NCBI RefSeq assembly: GCF_900111835.1
Contig: NZ_FOJP01000004.1
Coordinates: 1-42,547 of the forward strand
Origin: Metapseudomonas otitidis
Lineage (GTDB): Bacteria; Pseudomonadota; Gammaproteobacteria; Pseudomonadales; Pseudomonadaceae
DNA length: 42,547 nucleotides
Direction of reading: 5' to 3'
In this document: one piece after another, positions 35,652-42,547 of the stretch
Position numbering within the stretch: position 1 is the first letter of the stretch
Layout: every line of letters starts with the position of its first letter
Position numbers and translations under genes: made by a program
Notes under the pieces: model-generated
What the model saw: the letters and a program-made list of their open reading frames with translations, nothing else
The model's database searches: none
Told to the model about the DNA's origin: nothing

Positions 35652-36815
35652 ATGCGCCACGACATCAGCCAACTGCGTAAATTCGTCTCCCCGGAAATCA
35701 TCTTCGGTGCCGGCTGCCGGCATAACGTCGGCAACTACGCCAGCACCTTCGGCGCGCGCAAGGTGCTGGTGGTGTCCGACCCCGGCGTGGTCGCGGCCGG
35801 CTGGGTGGCCGATGTAGAGGCCAGCCTGGCGGCCCAGGGCATCGACTACCGGCTGTTCACCCAGGTGTCACCGAACCCCCGGGTGGAGGAGGTGCACCAG
35901 GGCGCGGACGTCTACCGCGCCGAGGGCTGCAACGTGATCGTCGCCGTCGGCGGCGGCAGCCCGATGGATTGCGCCAAGGGCATCGGCATCGTGGTGGCCC
36001 ACGGGCGCAGCATCCTGGAGTTCGAGGGGGTGGACACCATCCGCGTGCCCAGCCCGCCGCTGATCCTGATCCCCACCACCGCCGGCACCTCGGCGGACGT
36101 CTCGCAGTTCGTGATCATTTCCAACCAGACCGAGCGGATGAAGTTCTCCATCGTCAGCAAGGCGGTGGTGCCCGATGTGTCGCTGATCGACCCGGAAACC
36201 ACCCTGAGCATGGACCCGTTCCTCTCGGCCTGTACCGGCATCGATGCGCTGGTGCATGCCATCGAGGCGTTCGTCTCCACCGGCAGCGGCCCGCTCACCG
36301 ATCCCCATGCCCTGGAGGCGATGCGGCTGATCAGCGGCAACCTGGTGGAGATGATCGCCAACCCCGACGACATCGGCCGCCGCGAGAAGATCATGCTCGG
36401 CAGCATGCAGGCGGGGCTGGCCTTCTCCAACGCCATCCTCGGGGCGGTGCATGCCATGTCCCACAGCCTGGGCGGCTTCCTCGACCTGCCCCACGGCATG
36501 TGCAACGCGGCACTGGTGGAGCACGTGGTGGCCTTCAACTACAACGCCGCGCCGGAGCGCTTCCGCGTGGTGGCCGAGACCCTGGGGCTGGACGTGCGCG
36601 GGCTGAACCAGACGCAGACCCGCCAGCGCCTGGTGGAACACCTGGTGGCCTTCAAGCGCTCGGTGGGCTTTGCCGACACCCTGAGCCTGCACGGGGTGTC
36701 GGTGTCGGACATCCCCTTCCTGTCGCGCCACGCCATGGAGGACCCGTGCATCCTCACCAACCCCCGCGAGTCCAGCCAGCGGGACGTGGAAGTGGTGTAT
36801 GCCGAGGCACTCTGA
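35652..36815 (+). CDS. ercA: Iron-containing alcohol dehydrogenase ErcA
   Basis: This 387-residue type III (Fe-ADH) enzyme has the NAD-binding GGGSPMDCAKGIGIV, IPTTAGTSADVSQFV, and the metal-ligand segments GIDALVHAIEAF, AVHAMSHSLGGFLDLPHGMCNA. In P. aeruginosa ercA lies by pqqH and ercS and is needed for normal ethanol-oxidation regulation. Here a three-gene module separates pqqH and ercA. Its last 17 nt overlap ercS. Confidence 0.88.
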   Translation: MRHDISQLRKFVSPEIIFGAGCRHNVGNYASTFGARKVLVVSDPGVVAAGWVADVEASLAAQGIDYRLFTQVSPNPRVEEVHQGADVYRAEGCNVIVAVGGGSPMDCAKGIGIVVAHGRSILEFEGVDTIRVPSPPLILIPTTAGTSADVSQFVIISNQTERMKFSIVSKAVVPDVSLIDPETTLSMDPFLSACTGIDALVHAIEAFVSTGSGPLTDPHALEAMRLISGNLVEMIANPDDIGRREKIMLGSMQAGLAFSNAILGAVHAMSHSLGGFLDLPHGMCNAALVEHVVAFNYNAAPERFRVVAETLGLDVRGLNQTQTRQRLVEHLVAFKRSVGFADTLSLHGVSVSDIPFLSRHAMEDPCILTNPRESSQRDVEVVYAEAL

Positions 36816-38481
36816 GGAGCAGCGCCAGGCCCTGCTGGGCCTGGGCAGCCACTCCGCGCGCAAGAGCCATTACCCCGAGCTGCTGAGCCGCCTGGAGGAG
36901 CTGGAGACCGAGCGCAACCGCTACAAGTGGCTGTTCGAGCACGCGGTGCACGGCATCTTCCAGGCCAGCCTGCAGGACGGGCTGCGCGCGGCCAACCCGG
37001 CGCTGGCGCGGATGCTGGGCTACGCCCAGGCCGACGAGCTGCTGGCGATGCCGGCGGATTTCGCGGCGCTGCTGTTTGCCGACGGTGCGGCGGAGCTGGA
37101 GCGCATCCGCGCCCGCCTGCGCGGCAAGCCGGGGCTGTTCGGCTACGAGACGCGCCTGCGGCGGCGCGATGGCAGCCATGTGGACGTGCTGATGAACCTG
37201 TTGCTCAAGCCGGACGAGGAGGGGCTGGTGGAGGGCTTCGTCGCCGACATCACCGAGCGCATCCTCGCCCAGCAGCGCCTGCAGCACCTCAACGATGAGC
37301 TGGAGCAGCGGGTGGCAGCGCGCACCGCCGAGCTGGAGGCGCTCAACGGCCAGCTGCGCGAAGCGCGGGATGCCGCCATGGCGGCGAACCTGAGCAAGGA
37401 CAAGTACCTGGCGGCGGCCAGCCACGACCTGCTGCAACCGCTCAATGCGGCGCGGCTGCTGGTGGCGACCCTGCGCGAGCGCCGCCTGCCGAGCGCCGAG
37501 CAGCAACTGGTGGAGCGCACTCACCTGGCGCTGGAAGGGGCGGAGGACCTGCTCACCGACCTGCTGGAGATTTCCAAGCTGGACCAGAGCGCCATCCGCC
37601 CGGACGTGGAGGCCTACCGCGTGCAGGACCTGCTGGCGCCGCTGGTGTCGGAGTTCGAGGGGGTGGCGCAGTCCGCCGGGTTGCAGTTGCGCGCGCGCAT
37701 TCCCCGGCACCTGGCGGTGCGCACCGATTTCCGCCTGCTGACGCGCATCCTGCGCAACTTCCTCAGCAATGCCTGCCGCTACACCGAGCGTGGCCGTGTG
37801 CTGCTGGGGTGCCGCCGGCAGGGCGATACCGTGCGCCTGGAGGTGTGGGACAGCGGCCGGGGCATTCCGGCGGACCAGCTGCGGGCGATCTTCCTGGAGT
37901 TCAACCAGCTGGACCGGGGCCGGGCGGCCGAGCGCAAGGGCGTTGGCCTGGGCCTGGCCATCGTCGACCGCATCGCCGGCATCCTCGGTTGTCCGGTGGA
38001 GGTGCGCTCCAAGCCAGGGCGGGGCTCTGTCTTCGCCATCCGCGTGCCGCTGGCGCCGCTGCCGGAGGTGCCGGCCCGTGGCGGCGCGGTGGTGCGCCCG
38101 CTGGCCGGCGACCCGCTGCCGGGGCGGCGCCTGCTGGTGGTGGACAACGAGGTGAGTATCCTCCACAGCATGGCGGCGCTGCTCGGGCAGTGGGGCTGCG
38201 AGGTGCTGGTGGCGCCGGACCTGGACGCCGCACGGGCGGTGCTGCAGGGGCAGGCGCCCGAGGCGATCCTGGCGGACTTCCACCTGGACCACGGGGTGAC
38301 CGGCTGCGAGGTGGTGCGGGCCCTGCGGGAGCAGTTCGAGCGGCCCATCCCGGCGGTGATGATCACCGCCGACCGCAGCGACGAGTGCCGCCGCGAGCTG
38401 CAGGGGCTGGGTGCGCCGATGCTCAACAAGCCGGTGAAGCCGGGCAAGCTGCGGGCGGTGCTGAGCCAGTTGCTGGGCTAG
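36799..38481 (+). CDS. ercS: Hybrid sensor histidine kinase ErcS
   Basis: This 560-residue cytosolic kinase has no membrane segment. A PAS domain (about 35-155) is followed by a coiled coil (160-195) and HisKA with ASHDLLQPLNAARLL (phospho-His). The HATPase_c domain has NFLSNACRYTERG, DSGRGIP and GVGLGLAIVDRIAG. A C-terminal receiver (about 445-560) has acceptor Asp in ILADFHLDHG and Lys in MLNKPVKPG. It matches ErcS in size and context. It likely feeds a phosphorelay that activates exa/pqq transcription, possibly through ErbR. It starts 17 nt inside ercA, so the two are translationally linked. Confidence 0.87.
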   Translation: MPRHSEEQRQALLGLGSHSARKSHYPELLSRLEELETERNRYKWLFEHAVHGIFQASLQDGLRAANPALARMLGYAQADELLAMPADFAALLFADGAAELERIRARLRGKPGLFGYETRLRRRDGSHVDVLMNLLLKPDEEGLVEGFVADITERILAQQRLQHLNDELEQRVAARTAELEALNGQLREARDAAMAANLSKDKYLAAASHDLLQPLNAARLLVATLRERRLPSAEQQLVERTHLALEGAEDLLTDLLEISKLDQSAIRPDVEAYRVQDLLAPLVSEFEGVAQSAGLQLRARIPRHLAVRTDFRLLTRILRNFLSNACRYTERGRVLLGCRRQGDTVRLEVWDSGRGIPADQLRAIFLEFNQLDRGRAAERKGVGLGLAIVDRIAGILGCPVEVRSKPGRGSVFAIRVPLAPLPEVPARGGAVVRPLAGDPLPGRRLLVVDNEVSILHSMAALLGQWGCEVLVAPDLDAARAVLQGQAPEAILADFHLDHGVTGCEVVRALREQFERPIPAVMITADRSDECRRELQGLGAPMLNKPVKPGKLRAVLSQLLG

Positions 38482-38491
38482 CGAAGGCGGT

Positions 38492-39277
38492 TCAGAGGGC
38501 CTTGCCGAGGGTGCTCTGCAGGCGCTGGCGGTAGGCGTCCGATTCGCGCTGGCGGCGCACTTCCTCCCAGATCGACTGGGCCAGCTGGGGCGAGCCCTGA
38601 ACCCGCTGGTGGGAGAGCATCAGGTAGTAGTCCTTCTGCTCCAGCGGGATGGGGCGCTTTTCGATATCGACTGACAGGTCCGGGTGGTCCGCCAGGACCT
38701 TGTCCGCCCGCAGCGTCTGCATGGCCGCCACGTCGAAGCGGTGGCCGTGGAGCATGCGCATCAGTGCCACCGGGTCGCGGCTGGTTTCTTCCACCTGCAG
38801 GCCGTGCTTGAGCAGCATCGGAATGATGGAAAAGCCGCTGAGGGAGCCTACCTGCCCCTGGATGCCGTGGAAGGCCTGGCCGTCCCAGTCGGCGGCGCTG
38901 CCCTTGATGCGGTAGAGCGAGTAGCTGGCGTCGTGCAGGCGGTAGTCGCGGTTCGGACGGCCATTCTTGATGTCGGGGTAGGCGCCCAGCACCAGGCGTT
39001 CCGGGTTGAAGGACGCGGCGAAGGCGCCGTCGTAGAGCCCTCGGGACAGGCCGTCGAGGCAGCGCTTCCAGGGCATCGGCACCTGGCGGATATCCAGGTG
39101 CAGGTCCTTGCCGAGCTGGTTGAGCAGGGCCTGGTTGAGGCCGCTGCCATCGAGCATCACCCAGGGCCAGGAATCCTGGTCCTCGTAGCAGAACACCAGT
39201 GGACCGCTGGAGTCCGCCCGGGCCGGTAGGCAGAGGAGGCAGGCGATGAGGCAGGCAAGTGGCTTGAAGCTCGGCAT
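38492..39277 (-). CDS. Periplasmic solute-binding protein (amino-acid-type SBP)
   Basis: This 261-residue protein has a signal peptide (MPSFKPLACLIACLLCLPARA-D). The SBP_bac_3-like body includes YEDQDSWPWVML, LLNQLGKDLHLDIRQVPMPWKRCLDGLSRG and GQVGSLSGFSI. No ABC permease or ATPase is adjacent, so it may serve a distant transporter or a sensor. The frame is open further upstream, but the ATG at 39275-39277 gives the signal peptide, although its ribosome site is weak. It converges on ercS with a 10-bp gap. Confidence 0.75.
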   Translation of the reverse strand: MPSFKPLACLIACLLCLPARADSSGPLVFCYEDQDSWPWVMLDGSGLNQALLNQLGKDLHLDIRQVPMPWKRCLDGLSRGLYDGAFAASFNPERLVLGAYPDIKNGRPNRDYRLHDASYSLYRIKGSAADWDGQAFHGIQGQVGSLSGFSIIPMLLKHGLQVEETSRDPVALMRMLHGHRFDVAAMQTLRADKVLADHPDLSVDIEKRPIPLEQKDYYLMLSHQRVQGSPQLAQSIWEEVRRQRESDAYRQRLQSTLGKAL

Positions 39278-39459
39278 GAACTGGCTATCCCGGGCGTGTG
39301 CCCGGAGAAGTGTAGACGGGGGGAAAGGGGGCGGCTTTCTACCATGCTGGCCAATGGCCGTCCCGGTTCGTTGGTGAGGATGTGAACCGGTCTGCGTTCT
39401 GCAGCCGTTGCGCTGGAAGAAAGGGCGGGGTGATGGGGCTGGGGTTTTCGGCAGGCAAT

Positions 39460-39488
39460 AAAAAACCCGCCGTTGAGGCGGGTTTTTT
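39460..39488 (-). terminator. Terminator of tRNA-Pro
   Basis: AAAAAACCCGCC and GGCGGGTTTTTT form a perfect 12-bp stem with a 5-nt loop. It lies 7 nt downstream of the tRNA on its strand and ends in a U-run; it would also work in the other direction. Confidence 0.92.
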
Positions 39489-39495
39489 CGGGATT

Positions 39496-39572
39496 TGGTC
39501 GGAGCGACTGGATTCGAACCAGCGACCTTCTCGTCCCGAACGAGACGCGCTACCAAGCTGCGCTACGCTCCG
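39496..39572 (-). tRNA. tRNA-Pro (anticodon CGG)
   Basis: The 77-nt cloverleaf on the minus strand has acceptor CGGAGCG/CGCTCCG, an encoded ACCA 3' end (39496-39499), D-loop GCGCAGCTTGGTAGCGC, anticodon loop TTCGGGA with CGG at 39536-39538, and T-arm CTGG-TTCGAAT-CCAG. It closely resembles E. coli tRNA-Pro(CGG). Its own promoter and terminator flank it. Confidence 0.97.
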
Positions 39573-39585
39573 TGAGATGGCGCGC

Positions 39586-39613
39586 ATTCTACAGAAAACT
39601 TTTTGGTCGACAA
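39586..39613 (-). promoter_or_regulatory. tRNA-Pro promoter
   Basis: On the minus strand, -35 TTGTCG (39608-39613), 16 nt and -10 TAGAAT (39586-39591) are followed by the GC-rich discriminator GCGCGCC. This is typical of stable-RNA promoters under stringent control. Confidence 0.75.
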
Positions 39614-39671
39614 GGGGTTAGCGAAAAAAATTTTGCGGGGCGACGGTTTTCGCGCTCTGGCGGGGGGGCAG

Positions 39672-39711
39672 ATGAAACAAAGCCCGCGACGGGCAGGACC
39701 CGTGGCGGGCT
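39672..39711 (-). terminator. Terminator of the small lipoprotein gene
   Basis: AGCCCGC and GCGGGCT (39681-39711) with inner ACGGG/CCCGT form a long stem. On the minus strand it is followed by TTTGTTTC. It lies 25 nt downstream of the lipoprotein stop. Confidence 0.75.
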
Positions 39712-39735
39712 GGGCGCGGGTGAGGCGCGGGACGA

Positions 39736-39957
39736 TCAGAGTTCCTTGATGGTGCGGACCTGGTCCTTGTTGACCTTGGCGCGCTTGCCATCGAGTTGTT
39801 CGAACTCGTAGAAGCCGGTGTCGTCGTCGTAGTCCGGCTTGTCCACGGTCTGCAGCTCGCGGCCGTCGTTGAGGGTGATCACGCTGGGGGTGGAGCAGCC
39901 GGCGAGGGCGGCCAGGCCCAGTACAAGCGCAAAAGCGGGAAGGATCCGCTGGTTCAT
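39736..39957 (-). CDS. Small YgdI/YgdR-like lipoprotein (DUF903)
   Basis: This 73-residue protein starts MNQRILPAFALVLGLAALAGC with lipobox LAGC, so the mature lipoprotein begins at Cys21. The body SVITLNDGRELQTVDKPDYDDDTGFYEFEQLDGKRAKVNKDQV is the SH3-like DUF903 domain of YgdI/YgdR. Function is unknown; it is an envelope protein. AAGGAGA precedes the ATG. The in-frame open sequence upstream is not part of the family. Confidence 0.85.
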   Translation of the reverse strand: MNQRILPAFALVLGLAALAGCSTPSVITLNDGRELQTVDKPDYDDDTGFYEFEQLDGKRAKVNKDQVRTIKEL

Positions 39958-40041
39958 CTGCCATCTCCTTGATGAATGAACGGGTTGTTCTGGAGGCTCT
40001 GACGGACGAAGCGCGGCCAAAGTTCCGGAACCGGGCCAGTG

Positions 40042-40629
40042 TCACGCCGTCGGGGGCGTGCTTTCAAGCAGTTCCGGGGTGTTCAGGTTGGCCAGGCGCG
40101 GGTCGTCGTCGGCGCAGGGGATGGCCAGCGGGTCGAGCGGGCGCAGGGCGCGCTGGGGGCTGCGCTCGCCGGCCTGCCAGGCGGCCTCCAGCACCGGCAG
40201 TACGCTGCGCGGCAGGACGCAGAACAGCGGCTCCCAGAAACCGCCCCGGTGCAGCATCGCCGGGCGCTCGCCGGCGGCGTCGAGCAGGCGCTGCAGCAGC
40301 TCGTCGTCCACCAGTGGGGCGTCGCAGGGCAGCACCAGCAGGTGCGGGTGGCGGGCGGCGGCCAGGCCGGCGCGGATGCCGGCCAGGGGGCCCTGGTAGT
40401 CGGGGCTGTCGTCCTGCACCAGGCGGTCGGCCCAGGCGGCGTAGCGTTCGGTGTTGCGGTTGCAGGAGATGATCAGGTCGTCGGTGATCGGCCGGGCCAC
40501 GGCGTGCAGCCAGTCGATCAGCGGGCGGCCGCGCCATTCCACCAGGCCCTTGTCGCGGCCGCCCAGGCGTTGCCCCCGGCCACCGGACAGCAGCAGGACG
40601 GAGCAGGGCAGGGCAGGCACGGCGGGCAT
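40042..40629 (-). CDS. mobA: Molybdenum cofactor guanylyltransferase MobA
   Basis: This 195-residue nucleotidyltransferase has the signature [36 protein letters not shown], and [15 protein letters not shown] (metal-binding Asp). It joins GMP to molybdopterin to form the bis-MGD cofactor of DMSO-reductase-family enzymes. It is divergent from moaB, with 70 bp between. Length matches the family. Confidence 0.94.
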   Translation of the reverse strand: MPAVPALPCSVLLLSGGRGQRLGGRDKGLVEWRGRPLIDWLHAVARPITDDLIISCNRNTERYAAWADRLVQDDSPDYQGPLAGIRAGLAAARHPHLLVLPCDAPLVDDELLQRLLDAAGERPAMLHRGGFWEPLFCVLPRSVLPVLEAAWQAGERSPQRALRPLDPLAIPCADDDPRLANLNTPELLESTPPTA

Positions 40630-40656
40630 GGGCGAGGTCTCGGCGAACGGGCGCTG

Positions 40657-40665
40657 TGATATAAC
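40657..40665 (+). promoter_or_regulatory. moaB-moeA extended -10 promoter
   Basis: TGA-TATAAC is a good extended -10 element (TGn plus TATAAC at 40660-40665) 34 nt before the moaB ATG. No strong -35 is visible, which is usual for extended -10 promoters. Confidence 0.55.
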
Positions 40666-40699
40666 ACCGGCCTCCCTGTCCTACAACTGGAAGCCAGCC

Positions 40700-41239
40700 A
40701 TGAACCACAAGGCCGAGGCGGTGTTCGTGCCGCTCAATATCGCCGTGCTCACCGTCAGCGACACCCGCTCCCTGGAGACCGACACCTCCGGCCAGCTGTT
40801 CGTCGATCGCCTCACCGCTGCCGGCCACAACCTGGCTGCGCGCGTCCTGCTGAAGGACGACCTGTACAAGATCCGCGCCCAGGTGGCCACCTGGATCGCC
40901 GAGGACACCGTGCAGGTGGTGCTGATCACCGGTGGCACCGGTTTCACCGGCCGCGACAGCACCCCCGAGGCGGTGGCCTGCCTGCTGGACAAGCGCGTCG
41001 ACGGCTTCGGCGAGTACTTCCGGCAGATCTCGGTGGCCGACATCGGCACCTCCACCCTGCAATCCCGCGCCCTGGCGGGCCTGGCCAACGGCACCCTGGT
41101 GTGCTGCCTGCCGGGTTCCACCAATGCCTGCCGCACCGCCTGGGACGGCATCCTCGGCGAGCAGCTGGACAACCGCCACCGTCCCTGCAACTTCGTGCCG
41201 CACCTGAAGGCCGCCGCCCCCTGCGAGAGCCGCGGATGA
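40700..41239 (+). CDS. moaB: Molybdenum cofactor biosynthesis protein MoaB
   Basis: This 179-residue MoaB/MogA-fold protein has IAVLTVSDTRSLETDTSG, LITGGTGFTGRDSTPEAV and CLPGSTNACRTAWDGIL, the family's MPT-binding motifs. It is thought to adenylylate molybdopterin in bacteria where it replaces MogA. It overlaps moeA as ATGA, so cofactor adenylylation and metal insertion genes are co-translated. The start at 40700 gives the normal length. Confidence 0.93.
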   Translation: MNHKAEAVFVPLNIAVLTVSDTRSLETDTSGQLFVDRLTAAGHNLAARVLLKDDLYKIRAQVATWIAEDTVQVVLITGGTGFTGRDSTPEAVACLLDKRVDGFGEYFRQISVADIGTSTLQSRALAGLANGTLVCCLPGSTNACRTAWDGILGEQLDNRHRPCNFVPHLKAAAPCESRG

Positions 41240-42450
41240 GCGGCTGCGACCACCCCGGGCTGCTGCTGGTCGAGGCGGCCCAGGCGCGCCTGCTGGCGCT
41301 GGCCGATGCGGCGCGGATCGCCGGCGTGGAAGCCCTGCCGCTGGCCCAGGCCGATGGCCGCGTGCTGGCCGAGCCCCTGGTGGCCAGCCTGGACCTGCCG
41401 CCCTGGGACAACAGCGCCATGGATGGCTATGCCCTGCGCCTGGACGACTGGCAGGGCGAGCCGCTGGTGGTGAGCCAGCGGATTCTCGCCGGCAGTGCCC
41501 CGGCACCGCTGCAGCCCGGCACCTGCGCGCGCATCTTCACCGGGGCGCCGCTGCCCGAGGGCGCCGACTGCGTGGAGATGCAGGAGAACGTCGAGGTGCT
41601 GGCCGATGGCCGGGTGCGCCTGCTGCAGCCGCTCAAGGCCCGGCAGAACGTGCGCCCCCGTGGCCAGGAAACGCGGGTGGGCGAGACGGTGCTGGATGCC
41701 GGCACCCTGCTCGGCCCCATCGAACTGGGGCTGGCCGCGACCCTCGGCGTGGCCGTGCTGCCGGTGCGCCGCCGTGCGCGGGTGGCGGTGCTCTCCACCG
41801 GTGACGAGCTGGTGGAGCCGGGCCAGGCCCTTGGCCCCGGGCAGATCTACAACAGCAACCGCACGCTGCTCTGCGCCTGGCTGCGCCGCCTGGGCTGCGA
41901 GGTGGTGGACGGTGGCATCCTCGCCGACGACCTGGAGCTGACTCGCCAGGCCCTGGGAGCGCTGAGCGATGTGGACCTGATCCTCTCCACGGGCGGGGTG
42001 TCGGTGGGCGAGGCGGACTTCCTCGGCCAGGCGCTGCGCGAGGAGGGCGAGCTGGCGCTGTGGAAGCTGGCCATCAAGCCGGGCAAGCCGCTGACCTTCG
42101 GGCATTTCCGGGGTGTGCCGGTGATCGGCCTGCCGGGCAACCCGGCCTCGACCCTGGTGACCTTCGGCCTGCTGGCGCGGCCCTACCTGCTGCGTCGCCT
42201 GGGCGTGGAACGCATCGAGCCGCTGGGCTTCCCGGTGCCGGCCGGGTTCACCTGGAGCAAGCCGGGCAACCGCCGCGAGTACCTGCGGGCACGGCTGGAG
42301 AATGGCCGGGCGGTGATCTACCGCAACCAGAGCTCTGGCGTGCTGCGCAGTGCCGCCTGGGCAGACGGCCTGGTGGAAGTGCTGGAAGGCACCACCCTGG
42401 CCGAGGGCGACCTGCTGCGCTTCATACCCCTCAGCGAACTGCAGGCCTGA
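41236..42450 (+). CDS. moeA: Molybdopterin molybdenumtransferase MoeA
   Basis: This 404-residue protein carries the MoeA signatures SLDLPPWDNSAMDGYA, ARIFTGAPLPEGADCVEMQE, RVAVLSTGDELVEPGQ, LSTGGVSVGEADF and GLPGNPASTLVTF, with a C-terminal beta-barrel domain. It inserts molybdate into adenylylated molybdopterin. It overlaps moaB by 4 nt. It is followed by a REP-like palindrome. Confidence 0.95.
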   Translation: MSGCDHPGLLLVEAAQARLLALADAARIAGVEALPLAQADGRVLAEPLVASLDLPPWDNSAMDGYALRLDDWQGEPLVVSQRILAGSAPAPLQPGTCARIFTGAPLPEGADCVEMQENVEVLADGRVRLLQPLKARQNVRPRGQETRVGETVLDAGTLLGPIELGLAATLGVAVLPVRRRARVAVLSTGDELVEPGQALGPGQIYNSNRTLLCAWLRRLGCEVVDGGILADDLELTRQALGALSDVDLILSTGGVSVGEADFLGQALREEGELALWKLAIKPGKPLTFGHFRGVPVIGLPGNPASTLVTFGLLARPYLLRRLGVERIEPLGFPVPAGFTWSKPGNRREYLRARLENGRAVIYRNQSSGVLRSAAWADGLVEVLEGTTLAEGDLLRFIPLSELQA

Positions 42451-42496
42451 TCTGGCGAGCCCGGAGCCCCGGGCGTCAGCTCGGGGATCAAGAGCC

Positions 42497-42547
42497 CCTG
42501 GGCTGAAGCCCAGGCTACGGTGCGGTGCTTGCGGGGCTTTTGTAGCC
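42497..42547. repeat. REP-like palindrome after moeA
   Basis: CCTGGGCT-GA-AGCCCAGG (42497-42514) is a perfect palindrome. It is the reverse-orientation relative of the GTAGGGTGGGCTTC element at 431-450. GGCTAC (42513-42518) and GTAGCC (42542-42547) form a second inverted repeat reaching the window edge. Confidence 0.6.

Noticed and set aside
39496-39572. tRNA-Pro as an integration (att) site
   Set aside because: No integrase gene and no second copy of the tRNA 3' end is visible in the window.

Overview
The window looks like chromosomal DNA from a high-GC Pseudomonas (gammaproteobacterium). The evidence is an exaC/erbR/pqq/ercA/ercS neighbourhood, an OprD-family porin, a P. aeruginosa-like mobA-moaB-moeA group and typical Pseudomonas extragenic palindromes. 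No phage, IS element or CRISPR array is visible.

Region 1 (1-469) holds the 3' end of an ExaC-type aldehyde dehydrogenase, a strong terminator and a run of REP-like palindromes. Region 2 (470-21043) is a nearly complete 4-hydroxyphenylacetate (4-HPA, homoprotocatechuate) catabolic island. On the minus strand lies a nine-gene operon, hpaG1-hpaG2-hpaE-hpaD-hpaF-hpaX-hpaH-hpaI-gabD. It carries homoprotocatechuate through meta-cleavage to pyruvate and succinate. On the plus strand are hpaR (MarR repressor), hpaA (AraC activator) and a small P-loop kinase. An OprD-type porin and a TRAP transporter (dctPQM) diverge from a shared control region. Two MFS exporters follow. The ring hydroxylase is the two-component Acinetobacter type: an acyl-CoA-dehydrogenase-fold oxygenase and a flavin reductase fused to a MarR-like domain. 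Copies of the palindrome GTTAA-N4-TTAAC sit on the core promoters of the meta-operon, the porin and (with one mismatch) the TRAP operon, suggesting one HpaR regulon. A 21-bp-spaced direct repeat upstream of the hydroxylase fits an AraC/XylS-type HpaA site.

Region 3 (21170-24546) has a soluble PAS receptor with a very short chemotaxis signalling tip, a tyrosyl-tRNA synthetase and an EamA transporter. The synthetase is preceded by an apparently undescribed tyrosine-rich leader peptide with mutually exclusive RNA hairpins.

Region 4 (24572-38481) is the PQQ and alcohol-oxidation block. It contains the response regulator erbR/agmR, a CXXCW rhodanese-like periplasmic protein, pqqABCDE, pqqH, and the ercA alcohol dehydrogenase and ercS hybrid kinase. 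Between pqqH and ercA lies a three-gene metal-uptake-like module: a small His-tailed protein, a TonB-dependent receptor and a di-haem lipoprotein.

Region 5 (38492-42547) has a solute-binding protein, tRNA-Pro(CGG), a small lipoprotein, mobA, moaB and moeA, and ends in another REP-like palindrome. The two functional themes are complete catabolism of an aromatic acid, and PQQ-dependent alcohol oxidation with its sensors. Coordinates of starts were adjusted by eye from ribosome-binding sites and family lengths. No database search was possible.
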